A stretch of DNA of 64,000 nt, taken from the NCBI RefSeq assembly GCF_027172205.1, contig NC_070614.1:34028001-34092000 (forward strand), given 5' to 3'. Positions 39,012 to 51,800 of the stretch are shown here, piece by piece; within the stretch, counting starts at the first letter, position 1; every line of letters begins with the position of its first letter. The position numbers and the translations under genes are program-made. The DNA is from Podarcis raffonei. Taxonomy: Eukaryota > Chordata > Lepidosauria > Squamata > Lacertidae. Under the pieces are notes generated by a model. The model ran no database searches. It was not told where the DNA came from and was given only the letters and a program-made list of their open reading frames with translations.

Positions 39012-39074
39012 AGTCCTGAGCTTTTTGAGATAAAAATAAGAAATCTGCATCTAAAGAAAACATTTCTGCCCACA

Positions 39075-42000
39075 ATGCTGTTATTGTTCCTCTTGCTTCT
39101 GGTACTGCTTCCTCACATGGTAAGCAAAGCGCACATCATTAAGTGCATGGTTGATGATCCAGATCCTCCGCTTCATGAGTACCACCAGTCAGGAGACCTA
39201 ATCATTGGAGCTATCGCTTCCCACACTTTCATCATCTCCAATGCAATCAGCTTCATTGAAAAACCCCCATCACCTTTGCCTGAAGAGCTTGTGTAAGGGC
39301 TTCATTGTAATATTTTGTAAACTAATATTAGTTATTAGTCTTAATTTTCATTCCATTAAGCATTTGTTTGAAAGGCAATAATCTATCCAAAGAAACAACT
39401 GTTATTTAAAAAAAGAGGGAAAGCTATGCCCAGTCATTTGTATCAAATATCATATCCTGAAGATCTTAAATTATACCATTTTGGAACACCCTGCTCTGAA
39501 TTGCTACTTTACTGATAAAGAATAGGAAAGCATATGTTTTGATGAACAATGGTAACATTTGGTTGTTGTTGATTTAAAATTTGTATGGGCCACCTAAAGG
39601 TAAGGTTACCTCAAGAAAATTGTTAGATGAATATGAATAATGAGATATAGAATACATTATTTTTATAACATTTGCAATACTTTTTACAACATGTAATTGT
39701 TCCTTATGATTCAGAATACAACTTACCTTCTAGTGCAGTACCTAAGAATTATCAGCACATCCTGGCCTTGGCATTTGCAGTAAAAGAGATCAATGAAAAC
39801 CCTCAGCTCTTACACAATGTCACCTTGGGCTTCCACATCTACGACAGCTATTTCACTGACAAGTGGACCTACCATGCTACAATGCTACTCATATACACCT
39901 TGGGAGGTTTTGTTCCAAATTACAACTGTGATGTCGAAACTAACCTGATTGGAGTCATTGGGGGATTGGACCCCCCAACCTCACTTCAAGTGGCAACACT
40001 GGTGGATATTTACAAGATTCCACAGGTATGCTGGGTCTCGTGTGTGTGTGTTTGTGTGTGTGTGTTTCTATGCAGTGTTTTTTTTCTTTTTTGAGAAAAA
40101 AAGTACCAGTAATCACCATGAGGTTGTTACAGAAAATGCCACAATGTTAACATTTAGAGAGAGAAAGGGTCAGCTATGTACCCCCAGGAAAATCCACTAG
40201 TTCTATGTGTAACATGTAGTTTTAGTAGTTTGTCACATTTCCTCTTTTTTGGGTATGTTGTTGTTGTTTAGTCGTTTAGTCGTGTCCGACTCTTTGTGAC
40301 CCCATGGACCAGAGCACGCCAGGCACTCAACACATGGCCATTCCATCCTATAAATGTCAAATCTCAGCTGTGAAACAAACCTCTGGGCATGTTCTAAATT
40401 ACTAAAAGAAAAATCCCTAGTTGTTAGTTATACTACTGAGGAGTTGACTGGGTCAGCCACAGGAACCTCTGCTGAAAGGAAAATCCACTAACATTGCAAG
40501 TTTATTAAAAATATTACTGTCAAAATGTGGGTGTATTTTGTCTTTGAACATTCTGTCTATTCAACACTGGTCCTACTCATATTAAACCATTGAAGTTTAA
40601 CATGCATTGAAGTTTAACATGCATTATTGAGATTCATTCACTTCAATGTTTCTACTCTGAGTAGGACTTCATAACATACTGTTGCCTACCATCCCAATCT
40701 CTGAGCAATTTGAGGTTCCAGGGTTTGTGTTTCACTGCATAGTCTTTATGATACATGGTTTGCTTATGCATATATACAACCTGAGCCTATGATGGAGAGG
40801 TTCACAGCATTAACACACCAAAAGGCTCTTGCTTCTCCCATAGCTGCAGTCTTGGATTCATTAACACCCCAAAGGGGTCTTACTTCTCCTACAGGCACAA
40901 CCTCTGATTCAAAAAGTAATCAAGCATGGCTATCTCTCTCTGGCTTCCTACCTGCTACTTCCAGCTTCTAGCGTACACACAAACAGAACTCAGCTTTGTC
41001 CTGGTCATTTCTAACTAACTGCCAATGAGTTGAGAGAAGGGCACACACTCATTTGATATCAGATACCGAGACACTTTCTTTGTTACTTTAATGACCCATT
41101 CTTAGAGGGCTGTTATCAAGAAGCCTGTCTGGTTATTTAACGACTTGAATCCTTCCTTAGATTTAAACATTTGCTGGTTCTAGCTGTTAAGAACCTTCTA
41201 AGGGTCTTTATGTATGTAGGCATACAACCTACTTCCTCCTCCAAATTCACAAGAATACAATACCATTCTTTCCTCTCCACTCTTTTCTTTAGCTCATTTA
41301 TGGCCCTGCTCCAGTGATGAATGACAAAACGCCAGGCATCTCTTTCTACCAGATGGTGCCCAGAGAAGACAGTCAGTTTGAAGGAATTCTTTCTTTGCTT
41401 CTGCATTTCAGATGGACTTGGATTGGACTCCTAACTACGGATAATGACAATGGAGAAAGATTTGTGCAAAGTGTGGTTCCGCCTTTTTCTCAGAGAGGTA
41501 TCTGCTTTGCCTTCATAGAAAGAAGTCAAACGTTTACCGTTGTCACAGATATTAATGACATGTTCAACAAGGGGGGTAAAATACATGACAAAATCATAGA
41601 CAGTAAAGCCCATGTAGTGGTGGCATATGGAGAATCCTATGGGACTGCATTGTTGAGATGGTTTCCATACCTGTCAGGACAAGAACATATAAAGAATAAG
41701 TCAAAAGGTATAGTGTGGATAATAACAGCCCAGACTGACCTCACTTCAATGGTGTATCAGAGGAATTGGGATACAGAAATAATCCATGGATCTCTCTCAT
41801 TTACAATTCACGCCAATGATCTACCAGGATTTCAAGAATTTGTTAGAAGTAGAAACCCATCCAGTGCCACAGGAGATGGTTTTATCAAGGACTTCTGGCA
41901 ACAGGCTTTTGGCTGTGTATTCCCAAATACAGATGCGGACAAGGTGGTTGGGGCCATTTGCACTGGGGAGGAAAAGTTGGAGAGTCTCCCTGCTTTTTTT

Positions 42001-44827
42001 TTTGAAATGAGCATGACCTCCCACAGCTACAGTATCTACAATGCTGTCTATGTTATGGCCCATGCTTTACATGCTATGTCTACATCTAGTTTCAAGCACA
42101 GTGTAATGAAGAACAGAGGCGTGCAGAAATGTCAGGGCCAAAGCCTTTGGCAGGTAATGAATATTAAAGATAGAGGAAAAGTCATTCTATGCATATTTTA
42201 ATGTATACAAACACACTCCCCAAATTAATACATAAATTTAAATGCAGCTTTCCTCTGAAATCAAAAATTCTTCTAATTTTACAATGGTGTTCTGCAATCG
42301 AATAATGTGAACAAGAAAGGAACATATATTGGGGGCAATGTGAGCCCCAAAATGTAATTTTAACGAAAATAGCATTCATAATATGTTCTATTTGGAAACC
42401 TTGCAAAAATGGAATCTATTTCACATTTGTCACTTTAAATACAAGCTCAAGTTGCAGAATTTTCCAATTCTTGCTCTTTCCCTTTCAATTCAGCTACACT
42501 GGTTTATGAAAGGTGTCTCATTCAACAACAGTGCAGGGGGGAAAGTTTCCTTTGACCAGAATGGGGAGTTAGCAGCTGGTTTTGATATCATGAACTGGAT
42601 TTTCCCTGCAAACCAATCCTTTCGTAGAGTGAAAGTTGGGAGGCTGGATCCCCAAGCTCCTCCAGACCAAGTGTTCAAAATCAATGAGGATGCTATAAGA
42701 TGGCACAGGGGATTTAACCAGGTAGAGACAGTTTGGATAATACTCTACTGCCCCTATTAAATGCTGGATTTTGTGAATGTTGTGTAACTTTTGAGAATTA
42801 GTCTAGATTTTAAGGGTTCCAAGCTCCTTATCATCAAGATTATCATTAACCCCTTTCACTTACACTTTAGGCACAGCCTCTGTCTGTGTGCAGTGAGAGT
42901 TGTTACCCTGGTTCTTGCAAGAAAGTGAGGGAGGGTGAGCCATCTTGCTGCTACGATTGCATTCCATGCCCAGAAGGAAAGATTTCAGACCAGAAAGGTA
43001 AAAAATGTTATATACAGCATTACCAGACAGATGTAGCTCAGCTTCCTTTTAATTATTGGACATGGAGACTTGGGTTTCTTTTTGAGCAGCAGAATATCAG
43101 CTGAAGAAACAGTTTTCCATGCCTTTCAAAACCAGACATTTCTCTCTGTCAACAGAGTTGAGCTTAATTTCCTTAAATAGATTGCCATGGCTTTCATTTG
43201 TGCACCAGTGGATAATTTCTACTGCAACATTCAAAAACATATGGTTGTAATGTCTTAATGTCTTCTTAAATCAGACATTTAAACATTGTAATATACTTGA
43301 GCTTAGCCTTGAATATTGTTGTAGGTTTGGAGGTGATGGTGCATTGAAAGATTCCATTGCTAACTGGGCAGTGGTAAGATAATGTCCTTAGTGTGTCACT
43401 TAAGCACCTTCATAAGGATCTCTTTAATTAGGTAATGGCTGTGGCTGGGCATTATGACCCCCATCCTAAAATAATGATCTGGGTTACAAGAGCTTCAACT
43501 AAGTGATGGTTCCTTCTGGGCAAATGGATGGGCCTTCCCCCACCCAACCCCACCTGGCAGGGAGATAGAGAATCATAGCCTTGTGGTGTGTGAGAGCTGA
43601 GCTGGAAACAGGCAGAAGGCTGAGAAGCTGAGAGACAAAGACATGCTGGATTTGTGCTACATCCAAAGCTGTGAACCATGGAGAAATGAGATCTGTTGAT
43701 GCAGTCAGTGCTGTGAGTCTCACCATCTTAGGACTGTGGTGACAAGTACCTTTGCATTTAATGCCCCTCCACACCAAACCCGCAAAAAAAATTCAAGGCT
43801 AAGCTCATTACAATACTCAAATGTCTGTTTTACAAAGGCATTAAAAGATTACAGCCATATGTTTATTGCATGAGGCTGTAATTTCTAGCTACACAAAGAT
43901 TCCATCCTTTTTTCAGATACAAGTGATTGTCATAAATGCACAGATGAAAAATATCCAAACAAATGTCAAGACCAATGTATTCCGAAGGACGTCAGCTTCT
44001 TGTCTTATGAAGAACCTTTGGGCCTCTGTTTAGCCTCTTTAGCTCTTTCATCTTCTATGATCACAACTCTAGTGCTAGCAACGTTTATAAAACACCACAA
44101 TACTCCCATTGTCAAAGCCAACAACCGGGATCTCACCTATACTCTCCTCATCTCACTCCTGCTTTGCTTCCTTTGTACATTTCTGTTTATTGGAGAACCC
44201 CATATGGTGATGTGTCTCTTCCGACAAAGTGCCTTTGGCATCATCTTCTCATTGGCTGTTGCTTGTGTGCTGGCAAAAACCACCACAGTGGTTCTGGCTT
44301 TCATGGCCACCAAACCTGGATCCAAAATGAGGAAGTGGGTGGGAAAGAGTCTGGCCAGCTGCATTGTTCTTTCCTGCTCCCTCCTCCAAGCACTTCTTTG
44401 TACTGTTTGGCTTGCAACCTCTTCCCCATTCCCAGATGTTGACATGCACTCCTTCACTTCAGAAATTGTATTAGAATGCAATGAGGGGTCTGTGGTTATA
44501 TTCTACTGTGTGCTTGGCTACCTGGGATTCCTGGCATTTGTCAGTTTCACTGTGGCTTTCCTTGCCAGAAAGTTACCTGGCAGTTTCAATGAAGCCAAGT
44601 TCATCACTTTCAGCATGTTTGTCTTTTGCAGTGTTTGGTTATCATTTATTCCTTCCTACCTGAGCACAAAGGGAAAATACATGGTGGCAGTGGAGATCTT
44701 CTCTATTTTAACTTCCAGTGCTGGACTACTGGGTTGCATCTTTTCCCCAAAATGTTACATAATTATCTTGAGACCTGAGCTGAACAACAAGGAACAGCTG
44801 ATCAGGAGAAAACCTCAAAGAATGTAA
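39075..44827 (+). CDS. Vomeronasal type-2 receptor, gene G (complete, 6 exons)
   Basis: Coding exons are 39075-39292, 39734-40025, 41293-42153, 42494-42721, 42871-42997 and 43917-44827. They are GT-AG spliced with phases 2,0,0,0,1 and give an unbroken 878-codon class C receptor. The start [15 protein letters not shown] is a signal peptide. The flytrap domain has the [18 protein letters not shown] block in exon 2 and a NNSAGGK glycosylation site in exon 4. The exon 5 linker reads [13 protein letters not shown], where its relatives have FCC. Exon 6 begins [15 protein letters not shown] and ends [12 protein letters not shown], a tail three to four residues longer than in the minus-strand genes. 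Introns are short (intron 4 only 149 bases). It is the first member of a tandem pair with H; in the last 275 residues I count about a dozen differences between them. Expected role: pheromone or prey-cue sensing in vomeronasal neurons (family knowledge). Confidence 0.94.
40257..40326 (-). mobile_element. BovB LINE or BovB-tailed SINE 3' fragment in intron 2 of gene G
   Basis: Complement of the BovB end signature: GTTTAGTCGTTTAGTCGTG, then TCCGACTCTTTGTGACCCC. The homologous place in gene H (around 50030) lacks it, so it inserted after the G/H duplication or was lost from H. Confidence 0.8.
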
Positions 44828-45008
44828 TTGTCCATTTTGAAATACGTAGAATAATACATTATGGCACCTCTAGTGGAAATAGAAGGGGAAATCTCTGGGG
44901 AATTGTTGAATTTAGCACCTCCACAAGGGAGACTTTTTCAGTTTGAGTTCTTCAGTCCTATGGTGGTCCATTCAAGAATTAGAATATTTATAGAACTACC
45001 AGTTGGCC

Positions 45009-45390
45009 GCGGGTGGTGCTGAGGGCCGCGGGTGGCGCTGTGGGTAAAATCTCAGTGCCTAGGACTTGCCGATCGTATGGTCGGCGGTTCGATTCCCCAC
45101 AGCGGGGTGAGCTCCCGTTGCTCGGTCCCAGCTCCTGCCCACCTAGCAGTTCGAAAGTACCCTTAAGTGCAAGTAGATAAATAGGTACCGCTTTATAGCG
45201 GGAAGGTAAACAGCGTTTCCGTGTGCTGCACTGGTGCAGGCTCGCCAGAGCAGCTTCGCCACGCTGGCCACGTGACCCGGAAGTGTCTTCGGACAGCGCC
45301 GGCTCCCGGCCTCTAGAGTGAGATTAGCGCACAACCGTAGAGTCGGTCACGACTGGCCCGTACGGGCAGGGGTACCTTTACCTTTACCTT
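45009..45390 (+). mobile_element. Sauria-type SINE with a repeated 5' head, downstream of gene G
   Basis: Same family as 33346-33710: tRNA-like head, GTAGATAAATAGGTACC core, ACGACTGGCCCGTACGGGC tail and a (CTTTAC)n end. The first about 20 bases occur twice in a row. The target duplication TACCAGTTGGCC lies at 44997-45008 and 45391-45402. The H copy of the flank lacks the element. Confidence 0.92.
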
Positions 45391-45477
45391 TACCAGTTGG
45401 CCAATCTTTGGCCACGGAGCCAACAGAGGCAACCTCATCTAAAGACACGTTTCAATGTCTACAGTCTCCACAATGTA

Positions 45478-45901
45478 CCGTATTTTTTACCCCATAGGGC
45501 GCACCTTCCCATAGGGCGCACCTAGTTTTTTTGCGGGGGAAATAAATATTTTTTTTTATTTCCCCCAAACGCAGGGCTGGGGCGGGGGAAGCCCGGGAAG
45601 TCGCGCCAGTCTCCCTAGGGTTCCGGAGAGCTGCGCGTAGCCCGGGCGCGCTCTTCAGCGCGCCCCAGGCTTCAGAATGCAGGCAGCTCTGCGCAACCCT
45701 TGGGAGATCGGCGCGAAGTTGCACCGGTCTCCCAAGGGTTGTGCAGAGCTTCCTGAAGCCTGGAGAGCGAGAGGCGTCTGTGCGCACGGACCGCTCTCGC
45801 TCTCAAGGCTTCAGCGAAAGCCTGCATTTGCCCCATAGGACACACATTTCCCCTTCATTTTTGGAGGGGGAAAAGTGCGTCCTATAGGGCGAAAAATACG
45901 G
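45478..45901. mobile_element. TA-target MITE with CCGTATTTTT inverted ends (long form)
   Basis: Ends CCGTATTTTTTACCCC and (complement) CCGTATTTTTCGCCC, flanked by TA on both sides. The interior is GC-rich. The homologous site behind gene H (near 55075) is empty, so the insertion followed the G/H duplication. Shares its ends with the short copy at 62333-62501. Confidence 0.85.
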
Positions 45902-46715
45902 TATATTAAACGAAACAAACAGATCCTGTTATAATTGAAGCTGATGCATCACATGTCATGAAGAATAGTCAGTCAGAATTATGATGAGATGAGTTTGTGA
46001 TAAGAATTTATTCCTAAAACAGCTCTTAATGGTTTGTGCCCAGGTGATTCTATAACACCTTAAAGAAAAACAGAACCAAGAGAGATATAGAAGCTCAGTA
46101 TCCGGTTGGAACCCAGTTTATTAAAGCAGCTATTGGATTTGGGAGCCGCCCAAAACCAGGTGTTCAGAGAATTGCCAGTTAAGAGAACTGCCCTAAGGCA
46201 CATTTACACAAAGCTCTTATGGGGTTTTGCAGACACAATACATCATTAAGTCATAGCATTCATGCATGCATCAAGAGAAGTCACAGGCCAAGGGGTTCAA
46301 ACTGTCTTGCTTCACTGCCTTATCTTCTTTCCTTCATTATCTTGCGTACCCAGTACTCTGGAGTCTCTGGAATCATGCTTCATCCACCTATCGTCCATCT
46401 TCATTGACAATCAGTCCTCCAAAACATCCTTAACTATTCTTACCGTTTCCTACAATTTGGGGAATCTCAATGAAGGTAGAGCATGTAGCCTAAACATCCT
46501 GCTTTGTTGTGCCCTCAAGCTATTCAAACAATCCTTCAGAGATAGACAGGCAAGGAATTTAGTAGTTCAGAGGTTCTCATAAGGCATCATAAGGATACAG
46601 AAATAGAAAAAACAAACCATTCATTTATACATAGATTATATAGAGAAAATAAATGCAATTATCATAAATAAATAATTATAATGAGTTGCTAATATATATC
46701 AAGTTGGTAATGTGC

Positions 46716-48218
46716 ACACCACTTAAAATGCCAATATAAGAGTTCAATTGAAAGTGAATTGCCTTAAAGGAGTGACACATAGCTGGAATGATGATCAACC
46801 ACATGACTTTCAGGCTTCAATTGCCTGTAACTATGAAGATTCAACCAGTCTTCCACAGATCATCCATCGTGCCTACACACCCTTACCAGGCATCTAGACA
46901 TGCACCTGCACTTCCTGTCATGATAGAAGGAGAGGAAGAGTACAAAACAGAAATAATTCTAGACTCCAGGGTGTGAAGAAAGCTCAGTACTGCTCCAGGG
47001 GTACTGCTTCAGCTCTTGCCTTTATTGTTGCTCCCCCCCCCCCCGCCGATTCTGTATTCAAATAGAATTGACTGTGCTGGCCACTAACTTTGGCTCTGCT
47101 TTTCATTAGTTCTATTTCCACCTATGTTTGGTGTAGCATTCGTGTGCACTCCCCCACCTGCTTTCCAAGTCCGGCAAGACCCGGCTGAGAGAGGGGGGTG
47201 CGCAGAAGCTCTTTTTCAGAACAGGAAATAAACAAAAACAGTAGTTGCTGCCACCACTTCCTTATCTTAGAACAGCCCAGAAAAGTAACCTAAGGAAGGA
47301 GATTACTCTTCAGTGTTACCGGTCTGCCCCACCCTGTGACACTTTACCGTGACACAGACAGAAATCCAACCGGTGTGGTAGGCAACTAAGTGGTCAGGTG
47401 CTGGTTTAGCTTCCCTAGCAGAAGGCACAAAAGACAGAAACAGGAAAAAGTCATTTTTTGAGAATTTATCAAAAAACAAGATTATTCAATCATAAAAGTT
47501 TGCACATCACTTACAAGTTTCAAACAGAAAATAAAAACATTGTATAATATCACTTGCTACAAAACATATTCACAATGAGAACGAAAAGAAGAAATAGAAA
47601 GGTTCATAACACTCTTGGCTGATTCCGCATCCCCGAGCATCAGGGCAAGCCCTCTTTGAATGACAAAAGTTCCACATAGTAGAATAGAAGAGGTGAGGCA
47701 GGCTGTGAATTGCAAGTGGGCTCCCTAAGGTTTTATCCCCTTTGAACCCACATGGATTCAAAACTCAAAAGCCAATCAGTTCTTTAGATTAATTAGCAAT
47801 TCATCAATGGTTAGATAGGGGAACAATAACTCAAACTAGTTAGGAGAATTGGCAGCAGAATGCTGTTTATCCCAAGACCTTGAAAATTAAAGCATTCCCA
47901 CAGACAACCAGATTCTTTGAGTTGTAAATAAACAAGATAACCAATTCACACTGAATCCACGTCCGGGACAGCCAGGTGTCAAGAACCATAAATCAACTAG
48001 AAATTCCCTTTTCTACAGATGGAGAAGATAATTTATTCACACTCTTAAGGACAGAAAGTCTGCAATTAAAGAAACAGATACACTTTACCAGGATCCTACA
48101 GCATTTGGCTCTCCCACAATGCTCTTCTTTAGCATGAGCCAAAGTTTTAACTTGCTAAGATTTCCCAACATCACTACAGTTGGCCTCTCTACCATACCAG
48201 TTCCAGTGGGCACCAGCT
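46716..48218. other. Spacer between the two duplication units
   Basis: About 1.5 kb present once, between units 1 and 2. It has a C-run at about 47034-47044. Short frames exist but no domain or known repeat family was recognised. Confidence 0.45.
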
Positions 48219-48761
48219 TCAAACCACTGACTGTGTCCTGAAACAGGCATAGACAATGTCTTGTACTCAATAGGTTTTTGGACTAAAAATCCCATCTACC
48301 TGGTCTGTGGTCAGTTATGATGGGGTTGGGGGGGTCTAACAACTTCTAGAGGATTCACTTTGGGTACCCCTGTTCTGCTGGAAGACATTCCTATGATCAA
48401 ACACCCCCATTTCCCCTGGCTCTGGGCAAATTTCTTGTTTCTCACAGCCTATTCAGGTGCCCCTTGAGATCCTTAAATGATGGAAAGAAAGAAAAAGTTA
48501 ATTTCAGACATGAAAAACATGTCCTCAGCAATTCCACATGGAAAGCTCCTTGTTGAATTGGTGACTACTTCCCTCTTTAATTATCCAAAGTACTCTAATT
48601 AACGAGCTACTTTCCAACACTACAGTGCAGTTTACTGTGGACTCCAGGAAAACTAATAGCATAGTTTTTGAATAATGGTATAAAAATGCCCTCCAGAAAT
48701 CTAGGACTGGTTTAGGAATTAAGACTATTAGACAATAATGTGTCAGTCTGATTTCTGACCC

Positions 48762-48770
48762 TATATATTT
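48762..48770 (+). promoter_or_regulatory. TATA-like element upstream of gene H
   Basis: TATATATTT lies 73 bases before the ATG, in the same place as in gene G. Candidate only. Confidence 0.22.
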
Positions 48771-48834
48771 CCATCCTGAGCTTTTTGAGATAAAAATAAG
48801 AAATCTGCATCTAGAGAAAACATTTCTGCCCACA

Positions 48835-51800
48835 ATGCTGTTATTGTTCCTCTTGCTTCTGGTACTGCTTCCTCACATGGCAAGCAAAGCGCACATCATT
48901 AAGTGCATGGTTGATGATCCACACCCTCCGCTTCATGAGTACCACCAGTCAGGAGACCGAATCATTGGAGCTATCGCTTCCCACACTTTCATCATCTCCA
49001 GTGCAATCAGCTTCATTGAAAAACCCCCATCACCTTTGCCCGAAGAGCTTGCGTAAGGGCTTAACTATAATATTTTAAAGCTATTATCCGTTATCAGTCT
49101 TAATTTTCATTCCATGAATTATTTGTTTTGAAAGGTAATAAACTATCCAAAGAAACAACTGGTTTTTTTAAAAAAGAGGGAAAGCTATGCCCAGTCATTT
49201 GTATCAAACATCACATCCTGAAGATCTTAAATTATACTGTTTATTTTGGAACACCCTGCTCTGAATTGCTACTTTACTGATATACAATAATAAAGCATAT
49301 GTTTTGATGAACAGTGGTAATATTTGGTTGTTGTTGTTTTAAACTTTGTATGGGCCACAAAAAGGTAAGGTTACCTCAAGAAAGTTGTTAGATGAATATG
49401 AATAATGAGATGATATATAGAATATATTATTTTTATAACATTTGCAATACTTTTTACAACATGTGATGGTTCCTTATGATTCCGAATACAACTTACCTTC
49501 TAGTGCTGCACCTAAGAATTATCAGCACATCCTGGCCTTGGCATTTGCGGTAAAAGAGATCAATGAAAACCCTCAGCTCTTACACAATGTCACCTTGGGC
49601 TTCCACATCTATGACAGCTATTTCACTGACAAGTGGACCTACCATGCTACAATGCTACTCATATATACCCTGGGAGGTTTTGTTCCAAATTACAACTGTG
49701 ATGTCCAAACTAACCTGATTGGAGTCATTGGGGGACTGGACCCCCCAACCTCACTTCAAGTGGCAACACTGGTGGATATTTACAAGATTCCACAGGTATG
49801 ATGGGTCTCTTTTGTGTGTGTGTTTGTTTCTTTTTTGAGAAAAAAAAAGTGCCAGTACTTACCATGAGGTTGTTATAGAAAATGCCACAATGTTATCATG
49901 CAGAGAGAGAAAGGTTCACCTATGTACCATTGAGTATCCCCAGAAAAAAAAGCACTGGTTCTATTTGTAATTATACGGTTTTAGTACTTTTTCACAATTC
50001 ATTTTTTTGGGGTTTTTTTGGTATACACAGAGTAATATAAATTCATGGTCATTCCATCCTATAAATGTCAAATCTCAGCTGTGAAATAAAACCTCTGCGC
50101 GTGTTCTTAAATTAGTAAAAGAAAAATCCCAAGTTTTTATTTATGCTACTGAAAAGTTGGCTGACTCAGCCACAGGAACCTCTGCTGAAAGGAAAAGCTA
50201 CCAACATTGCAAGTTTACTGAAAATATTATTGACAAAATGTGGGTGTATTTTGTCTTTGAACTTTCTGTCTATAGGTGGTATTCGACACTTCTCCTACCC
50301 ATATTAAACCATTGAAGTTAATGCACATGTGTAACTGACATTCATTCATTTCAAAAGGTCTACTTTGATTAGGACTATCTGTCTCTGGCTTCCTAGCCTC
50401 CTAGCTTACACACAAACAGAACTCAGCTTTGTCCTGGTCATTTCTAACTAACTGCCAATGAGTTGAGAGAAGGGCACCCACCCATTTGTTATCAGACACA
50501 GAGACACTTCGTTAAGGACCCATACTTGAGGGCTGTTATCAAGAAGCCTGTCTGGTTATTTAACCATTTGAATCCTTCCTTAGATTTAAACATTTGCTGG
50601 TTCTAGCTGTTAAGAACCTTCTAAGGGTCTTATGTATGTAGGCATACAACCTACTTCCTCCTCCAAATTCACAAGAATACAATCCCATTCTTTCCTCTCC
50701 ACTCTTTTCTTTAGCTCATTTATGGCCCTGCTCCAGTGATGAATGACAAAACGCCAGGCATCCCATTCTACCAGATGGTGCCCAGAGAAAACAGTCAGTT
50801 TGCAGGGATTCTTTCTTTGCTTCTGCATTTCAGGTGGACTTGGATTGGACTCCTAACTATGGATAATGACAATGGAGAAAGATTTGTGCAAAGTGTGGTT
50901 CCGCCTTTTTCTCAGAGTGGTATCTGCTTTGCCTTCATAGAAAGAAGCCCAACATTGACCGTTGTCACTGATATTAATGACATGTTTAACAAGGGGGGTA
51001 AAATACATGATAAAATCATAGACAGTAAAGCCCATGTAGTGGTGGCATATGGAGAATCTTATGGGATTGTGTTCTTGAGATGGTTTCCATATCTGTCAGG
51101 ACAAGAACATATAAAGAATAAGTCAAAAGGTATAGTGTGGATAATATCAGCCCAGATGGACCTCACTTCAATGGTGTATCAGAAGACTTGGGATACAGAA
51201 ATAATCCATGGATCTCTCTCATTTACAATTCATGCCAATGATCTACCAGGATTTCAAGAATTTGTTAGAAGCAGAAACCCATCCAGTGCCACAGGAGATG
51301 GTTTTATCAAGGACTTCTGGCAACAGGCCTTTGGCTGTGTATTCCCAAATACAGATGCAGTCAAGGTGGATGGAGACATTTGCACTGGGGAGGAAAAGCT
51401 GGAGAGTCTGCCTGCATCTTTTTTTGAAATGAGCATGACCTCCCACAGCTACAGTATCTATAATGCTGTCTATGTTATGGCCCATGCTTTACATGCTATG
51501 TCCTCATCTAGTCTCAAGCACAGTGTAATGAAGAACAGAGGCATGCAGAAATGTCAGGGCCAATGCCTTTGGCAGGTAATGAATATTAGAGACATGGGAA
51601 AAGTCATTCGGTGTATATTTTAATGCATACAAATCCACACTTCCCTAACTAATACAGGAAGTTAAATGCAGCTTTCCTCTGAAATCTGAAATTCTTCTGA
51701 TTTTACAATGTTGTTCTCCAATCAAATATTGTGAACAAAAAAGGAACATATATTTGGGGGAATGTGAGCCCCAAAATATGGATTTTAATGAAAATAGCAT

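Larger units (their letters stand above)
36931..39074. other. Divergent intergenic region between minus-strand relic F and plus-strand gene G
   Basis: It separates the minus-strand receptor group from the plus-strand pair. It holds the MITE at 37521-37774. From about 38447 onward it is the left part of the G duplication unit, shared with the upstream of H. The stretch 37913-38446 is more GC-rich and unrecognised. Confidence 0.5.
38447..46715 (+). repeat. Segmental duplication unit 1 (contains gene G)
   Basis: Sequence collinear with 48219-55880: about 600 bases of 5' flank, all exons and introns of G, and about 1.9 kb of 3' flank. Insertions private to this copy are a BovB end (40257), a SINE (45009-45390) and a MITE (45478-45901). 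Boundaries are read by eye and approximate. Confidence 0.85.

Noticed and set aside
45452-45787. 111-residue GC-rich minus-strand frame
   Set aside because: It lies inside a non-coding MITE with TA target repeats.
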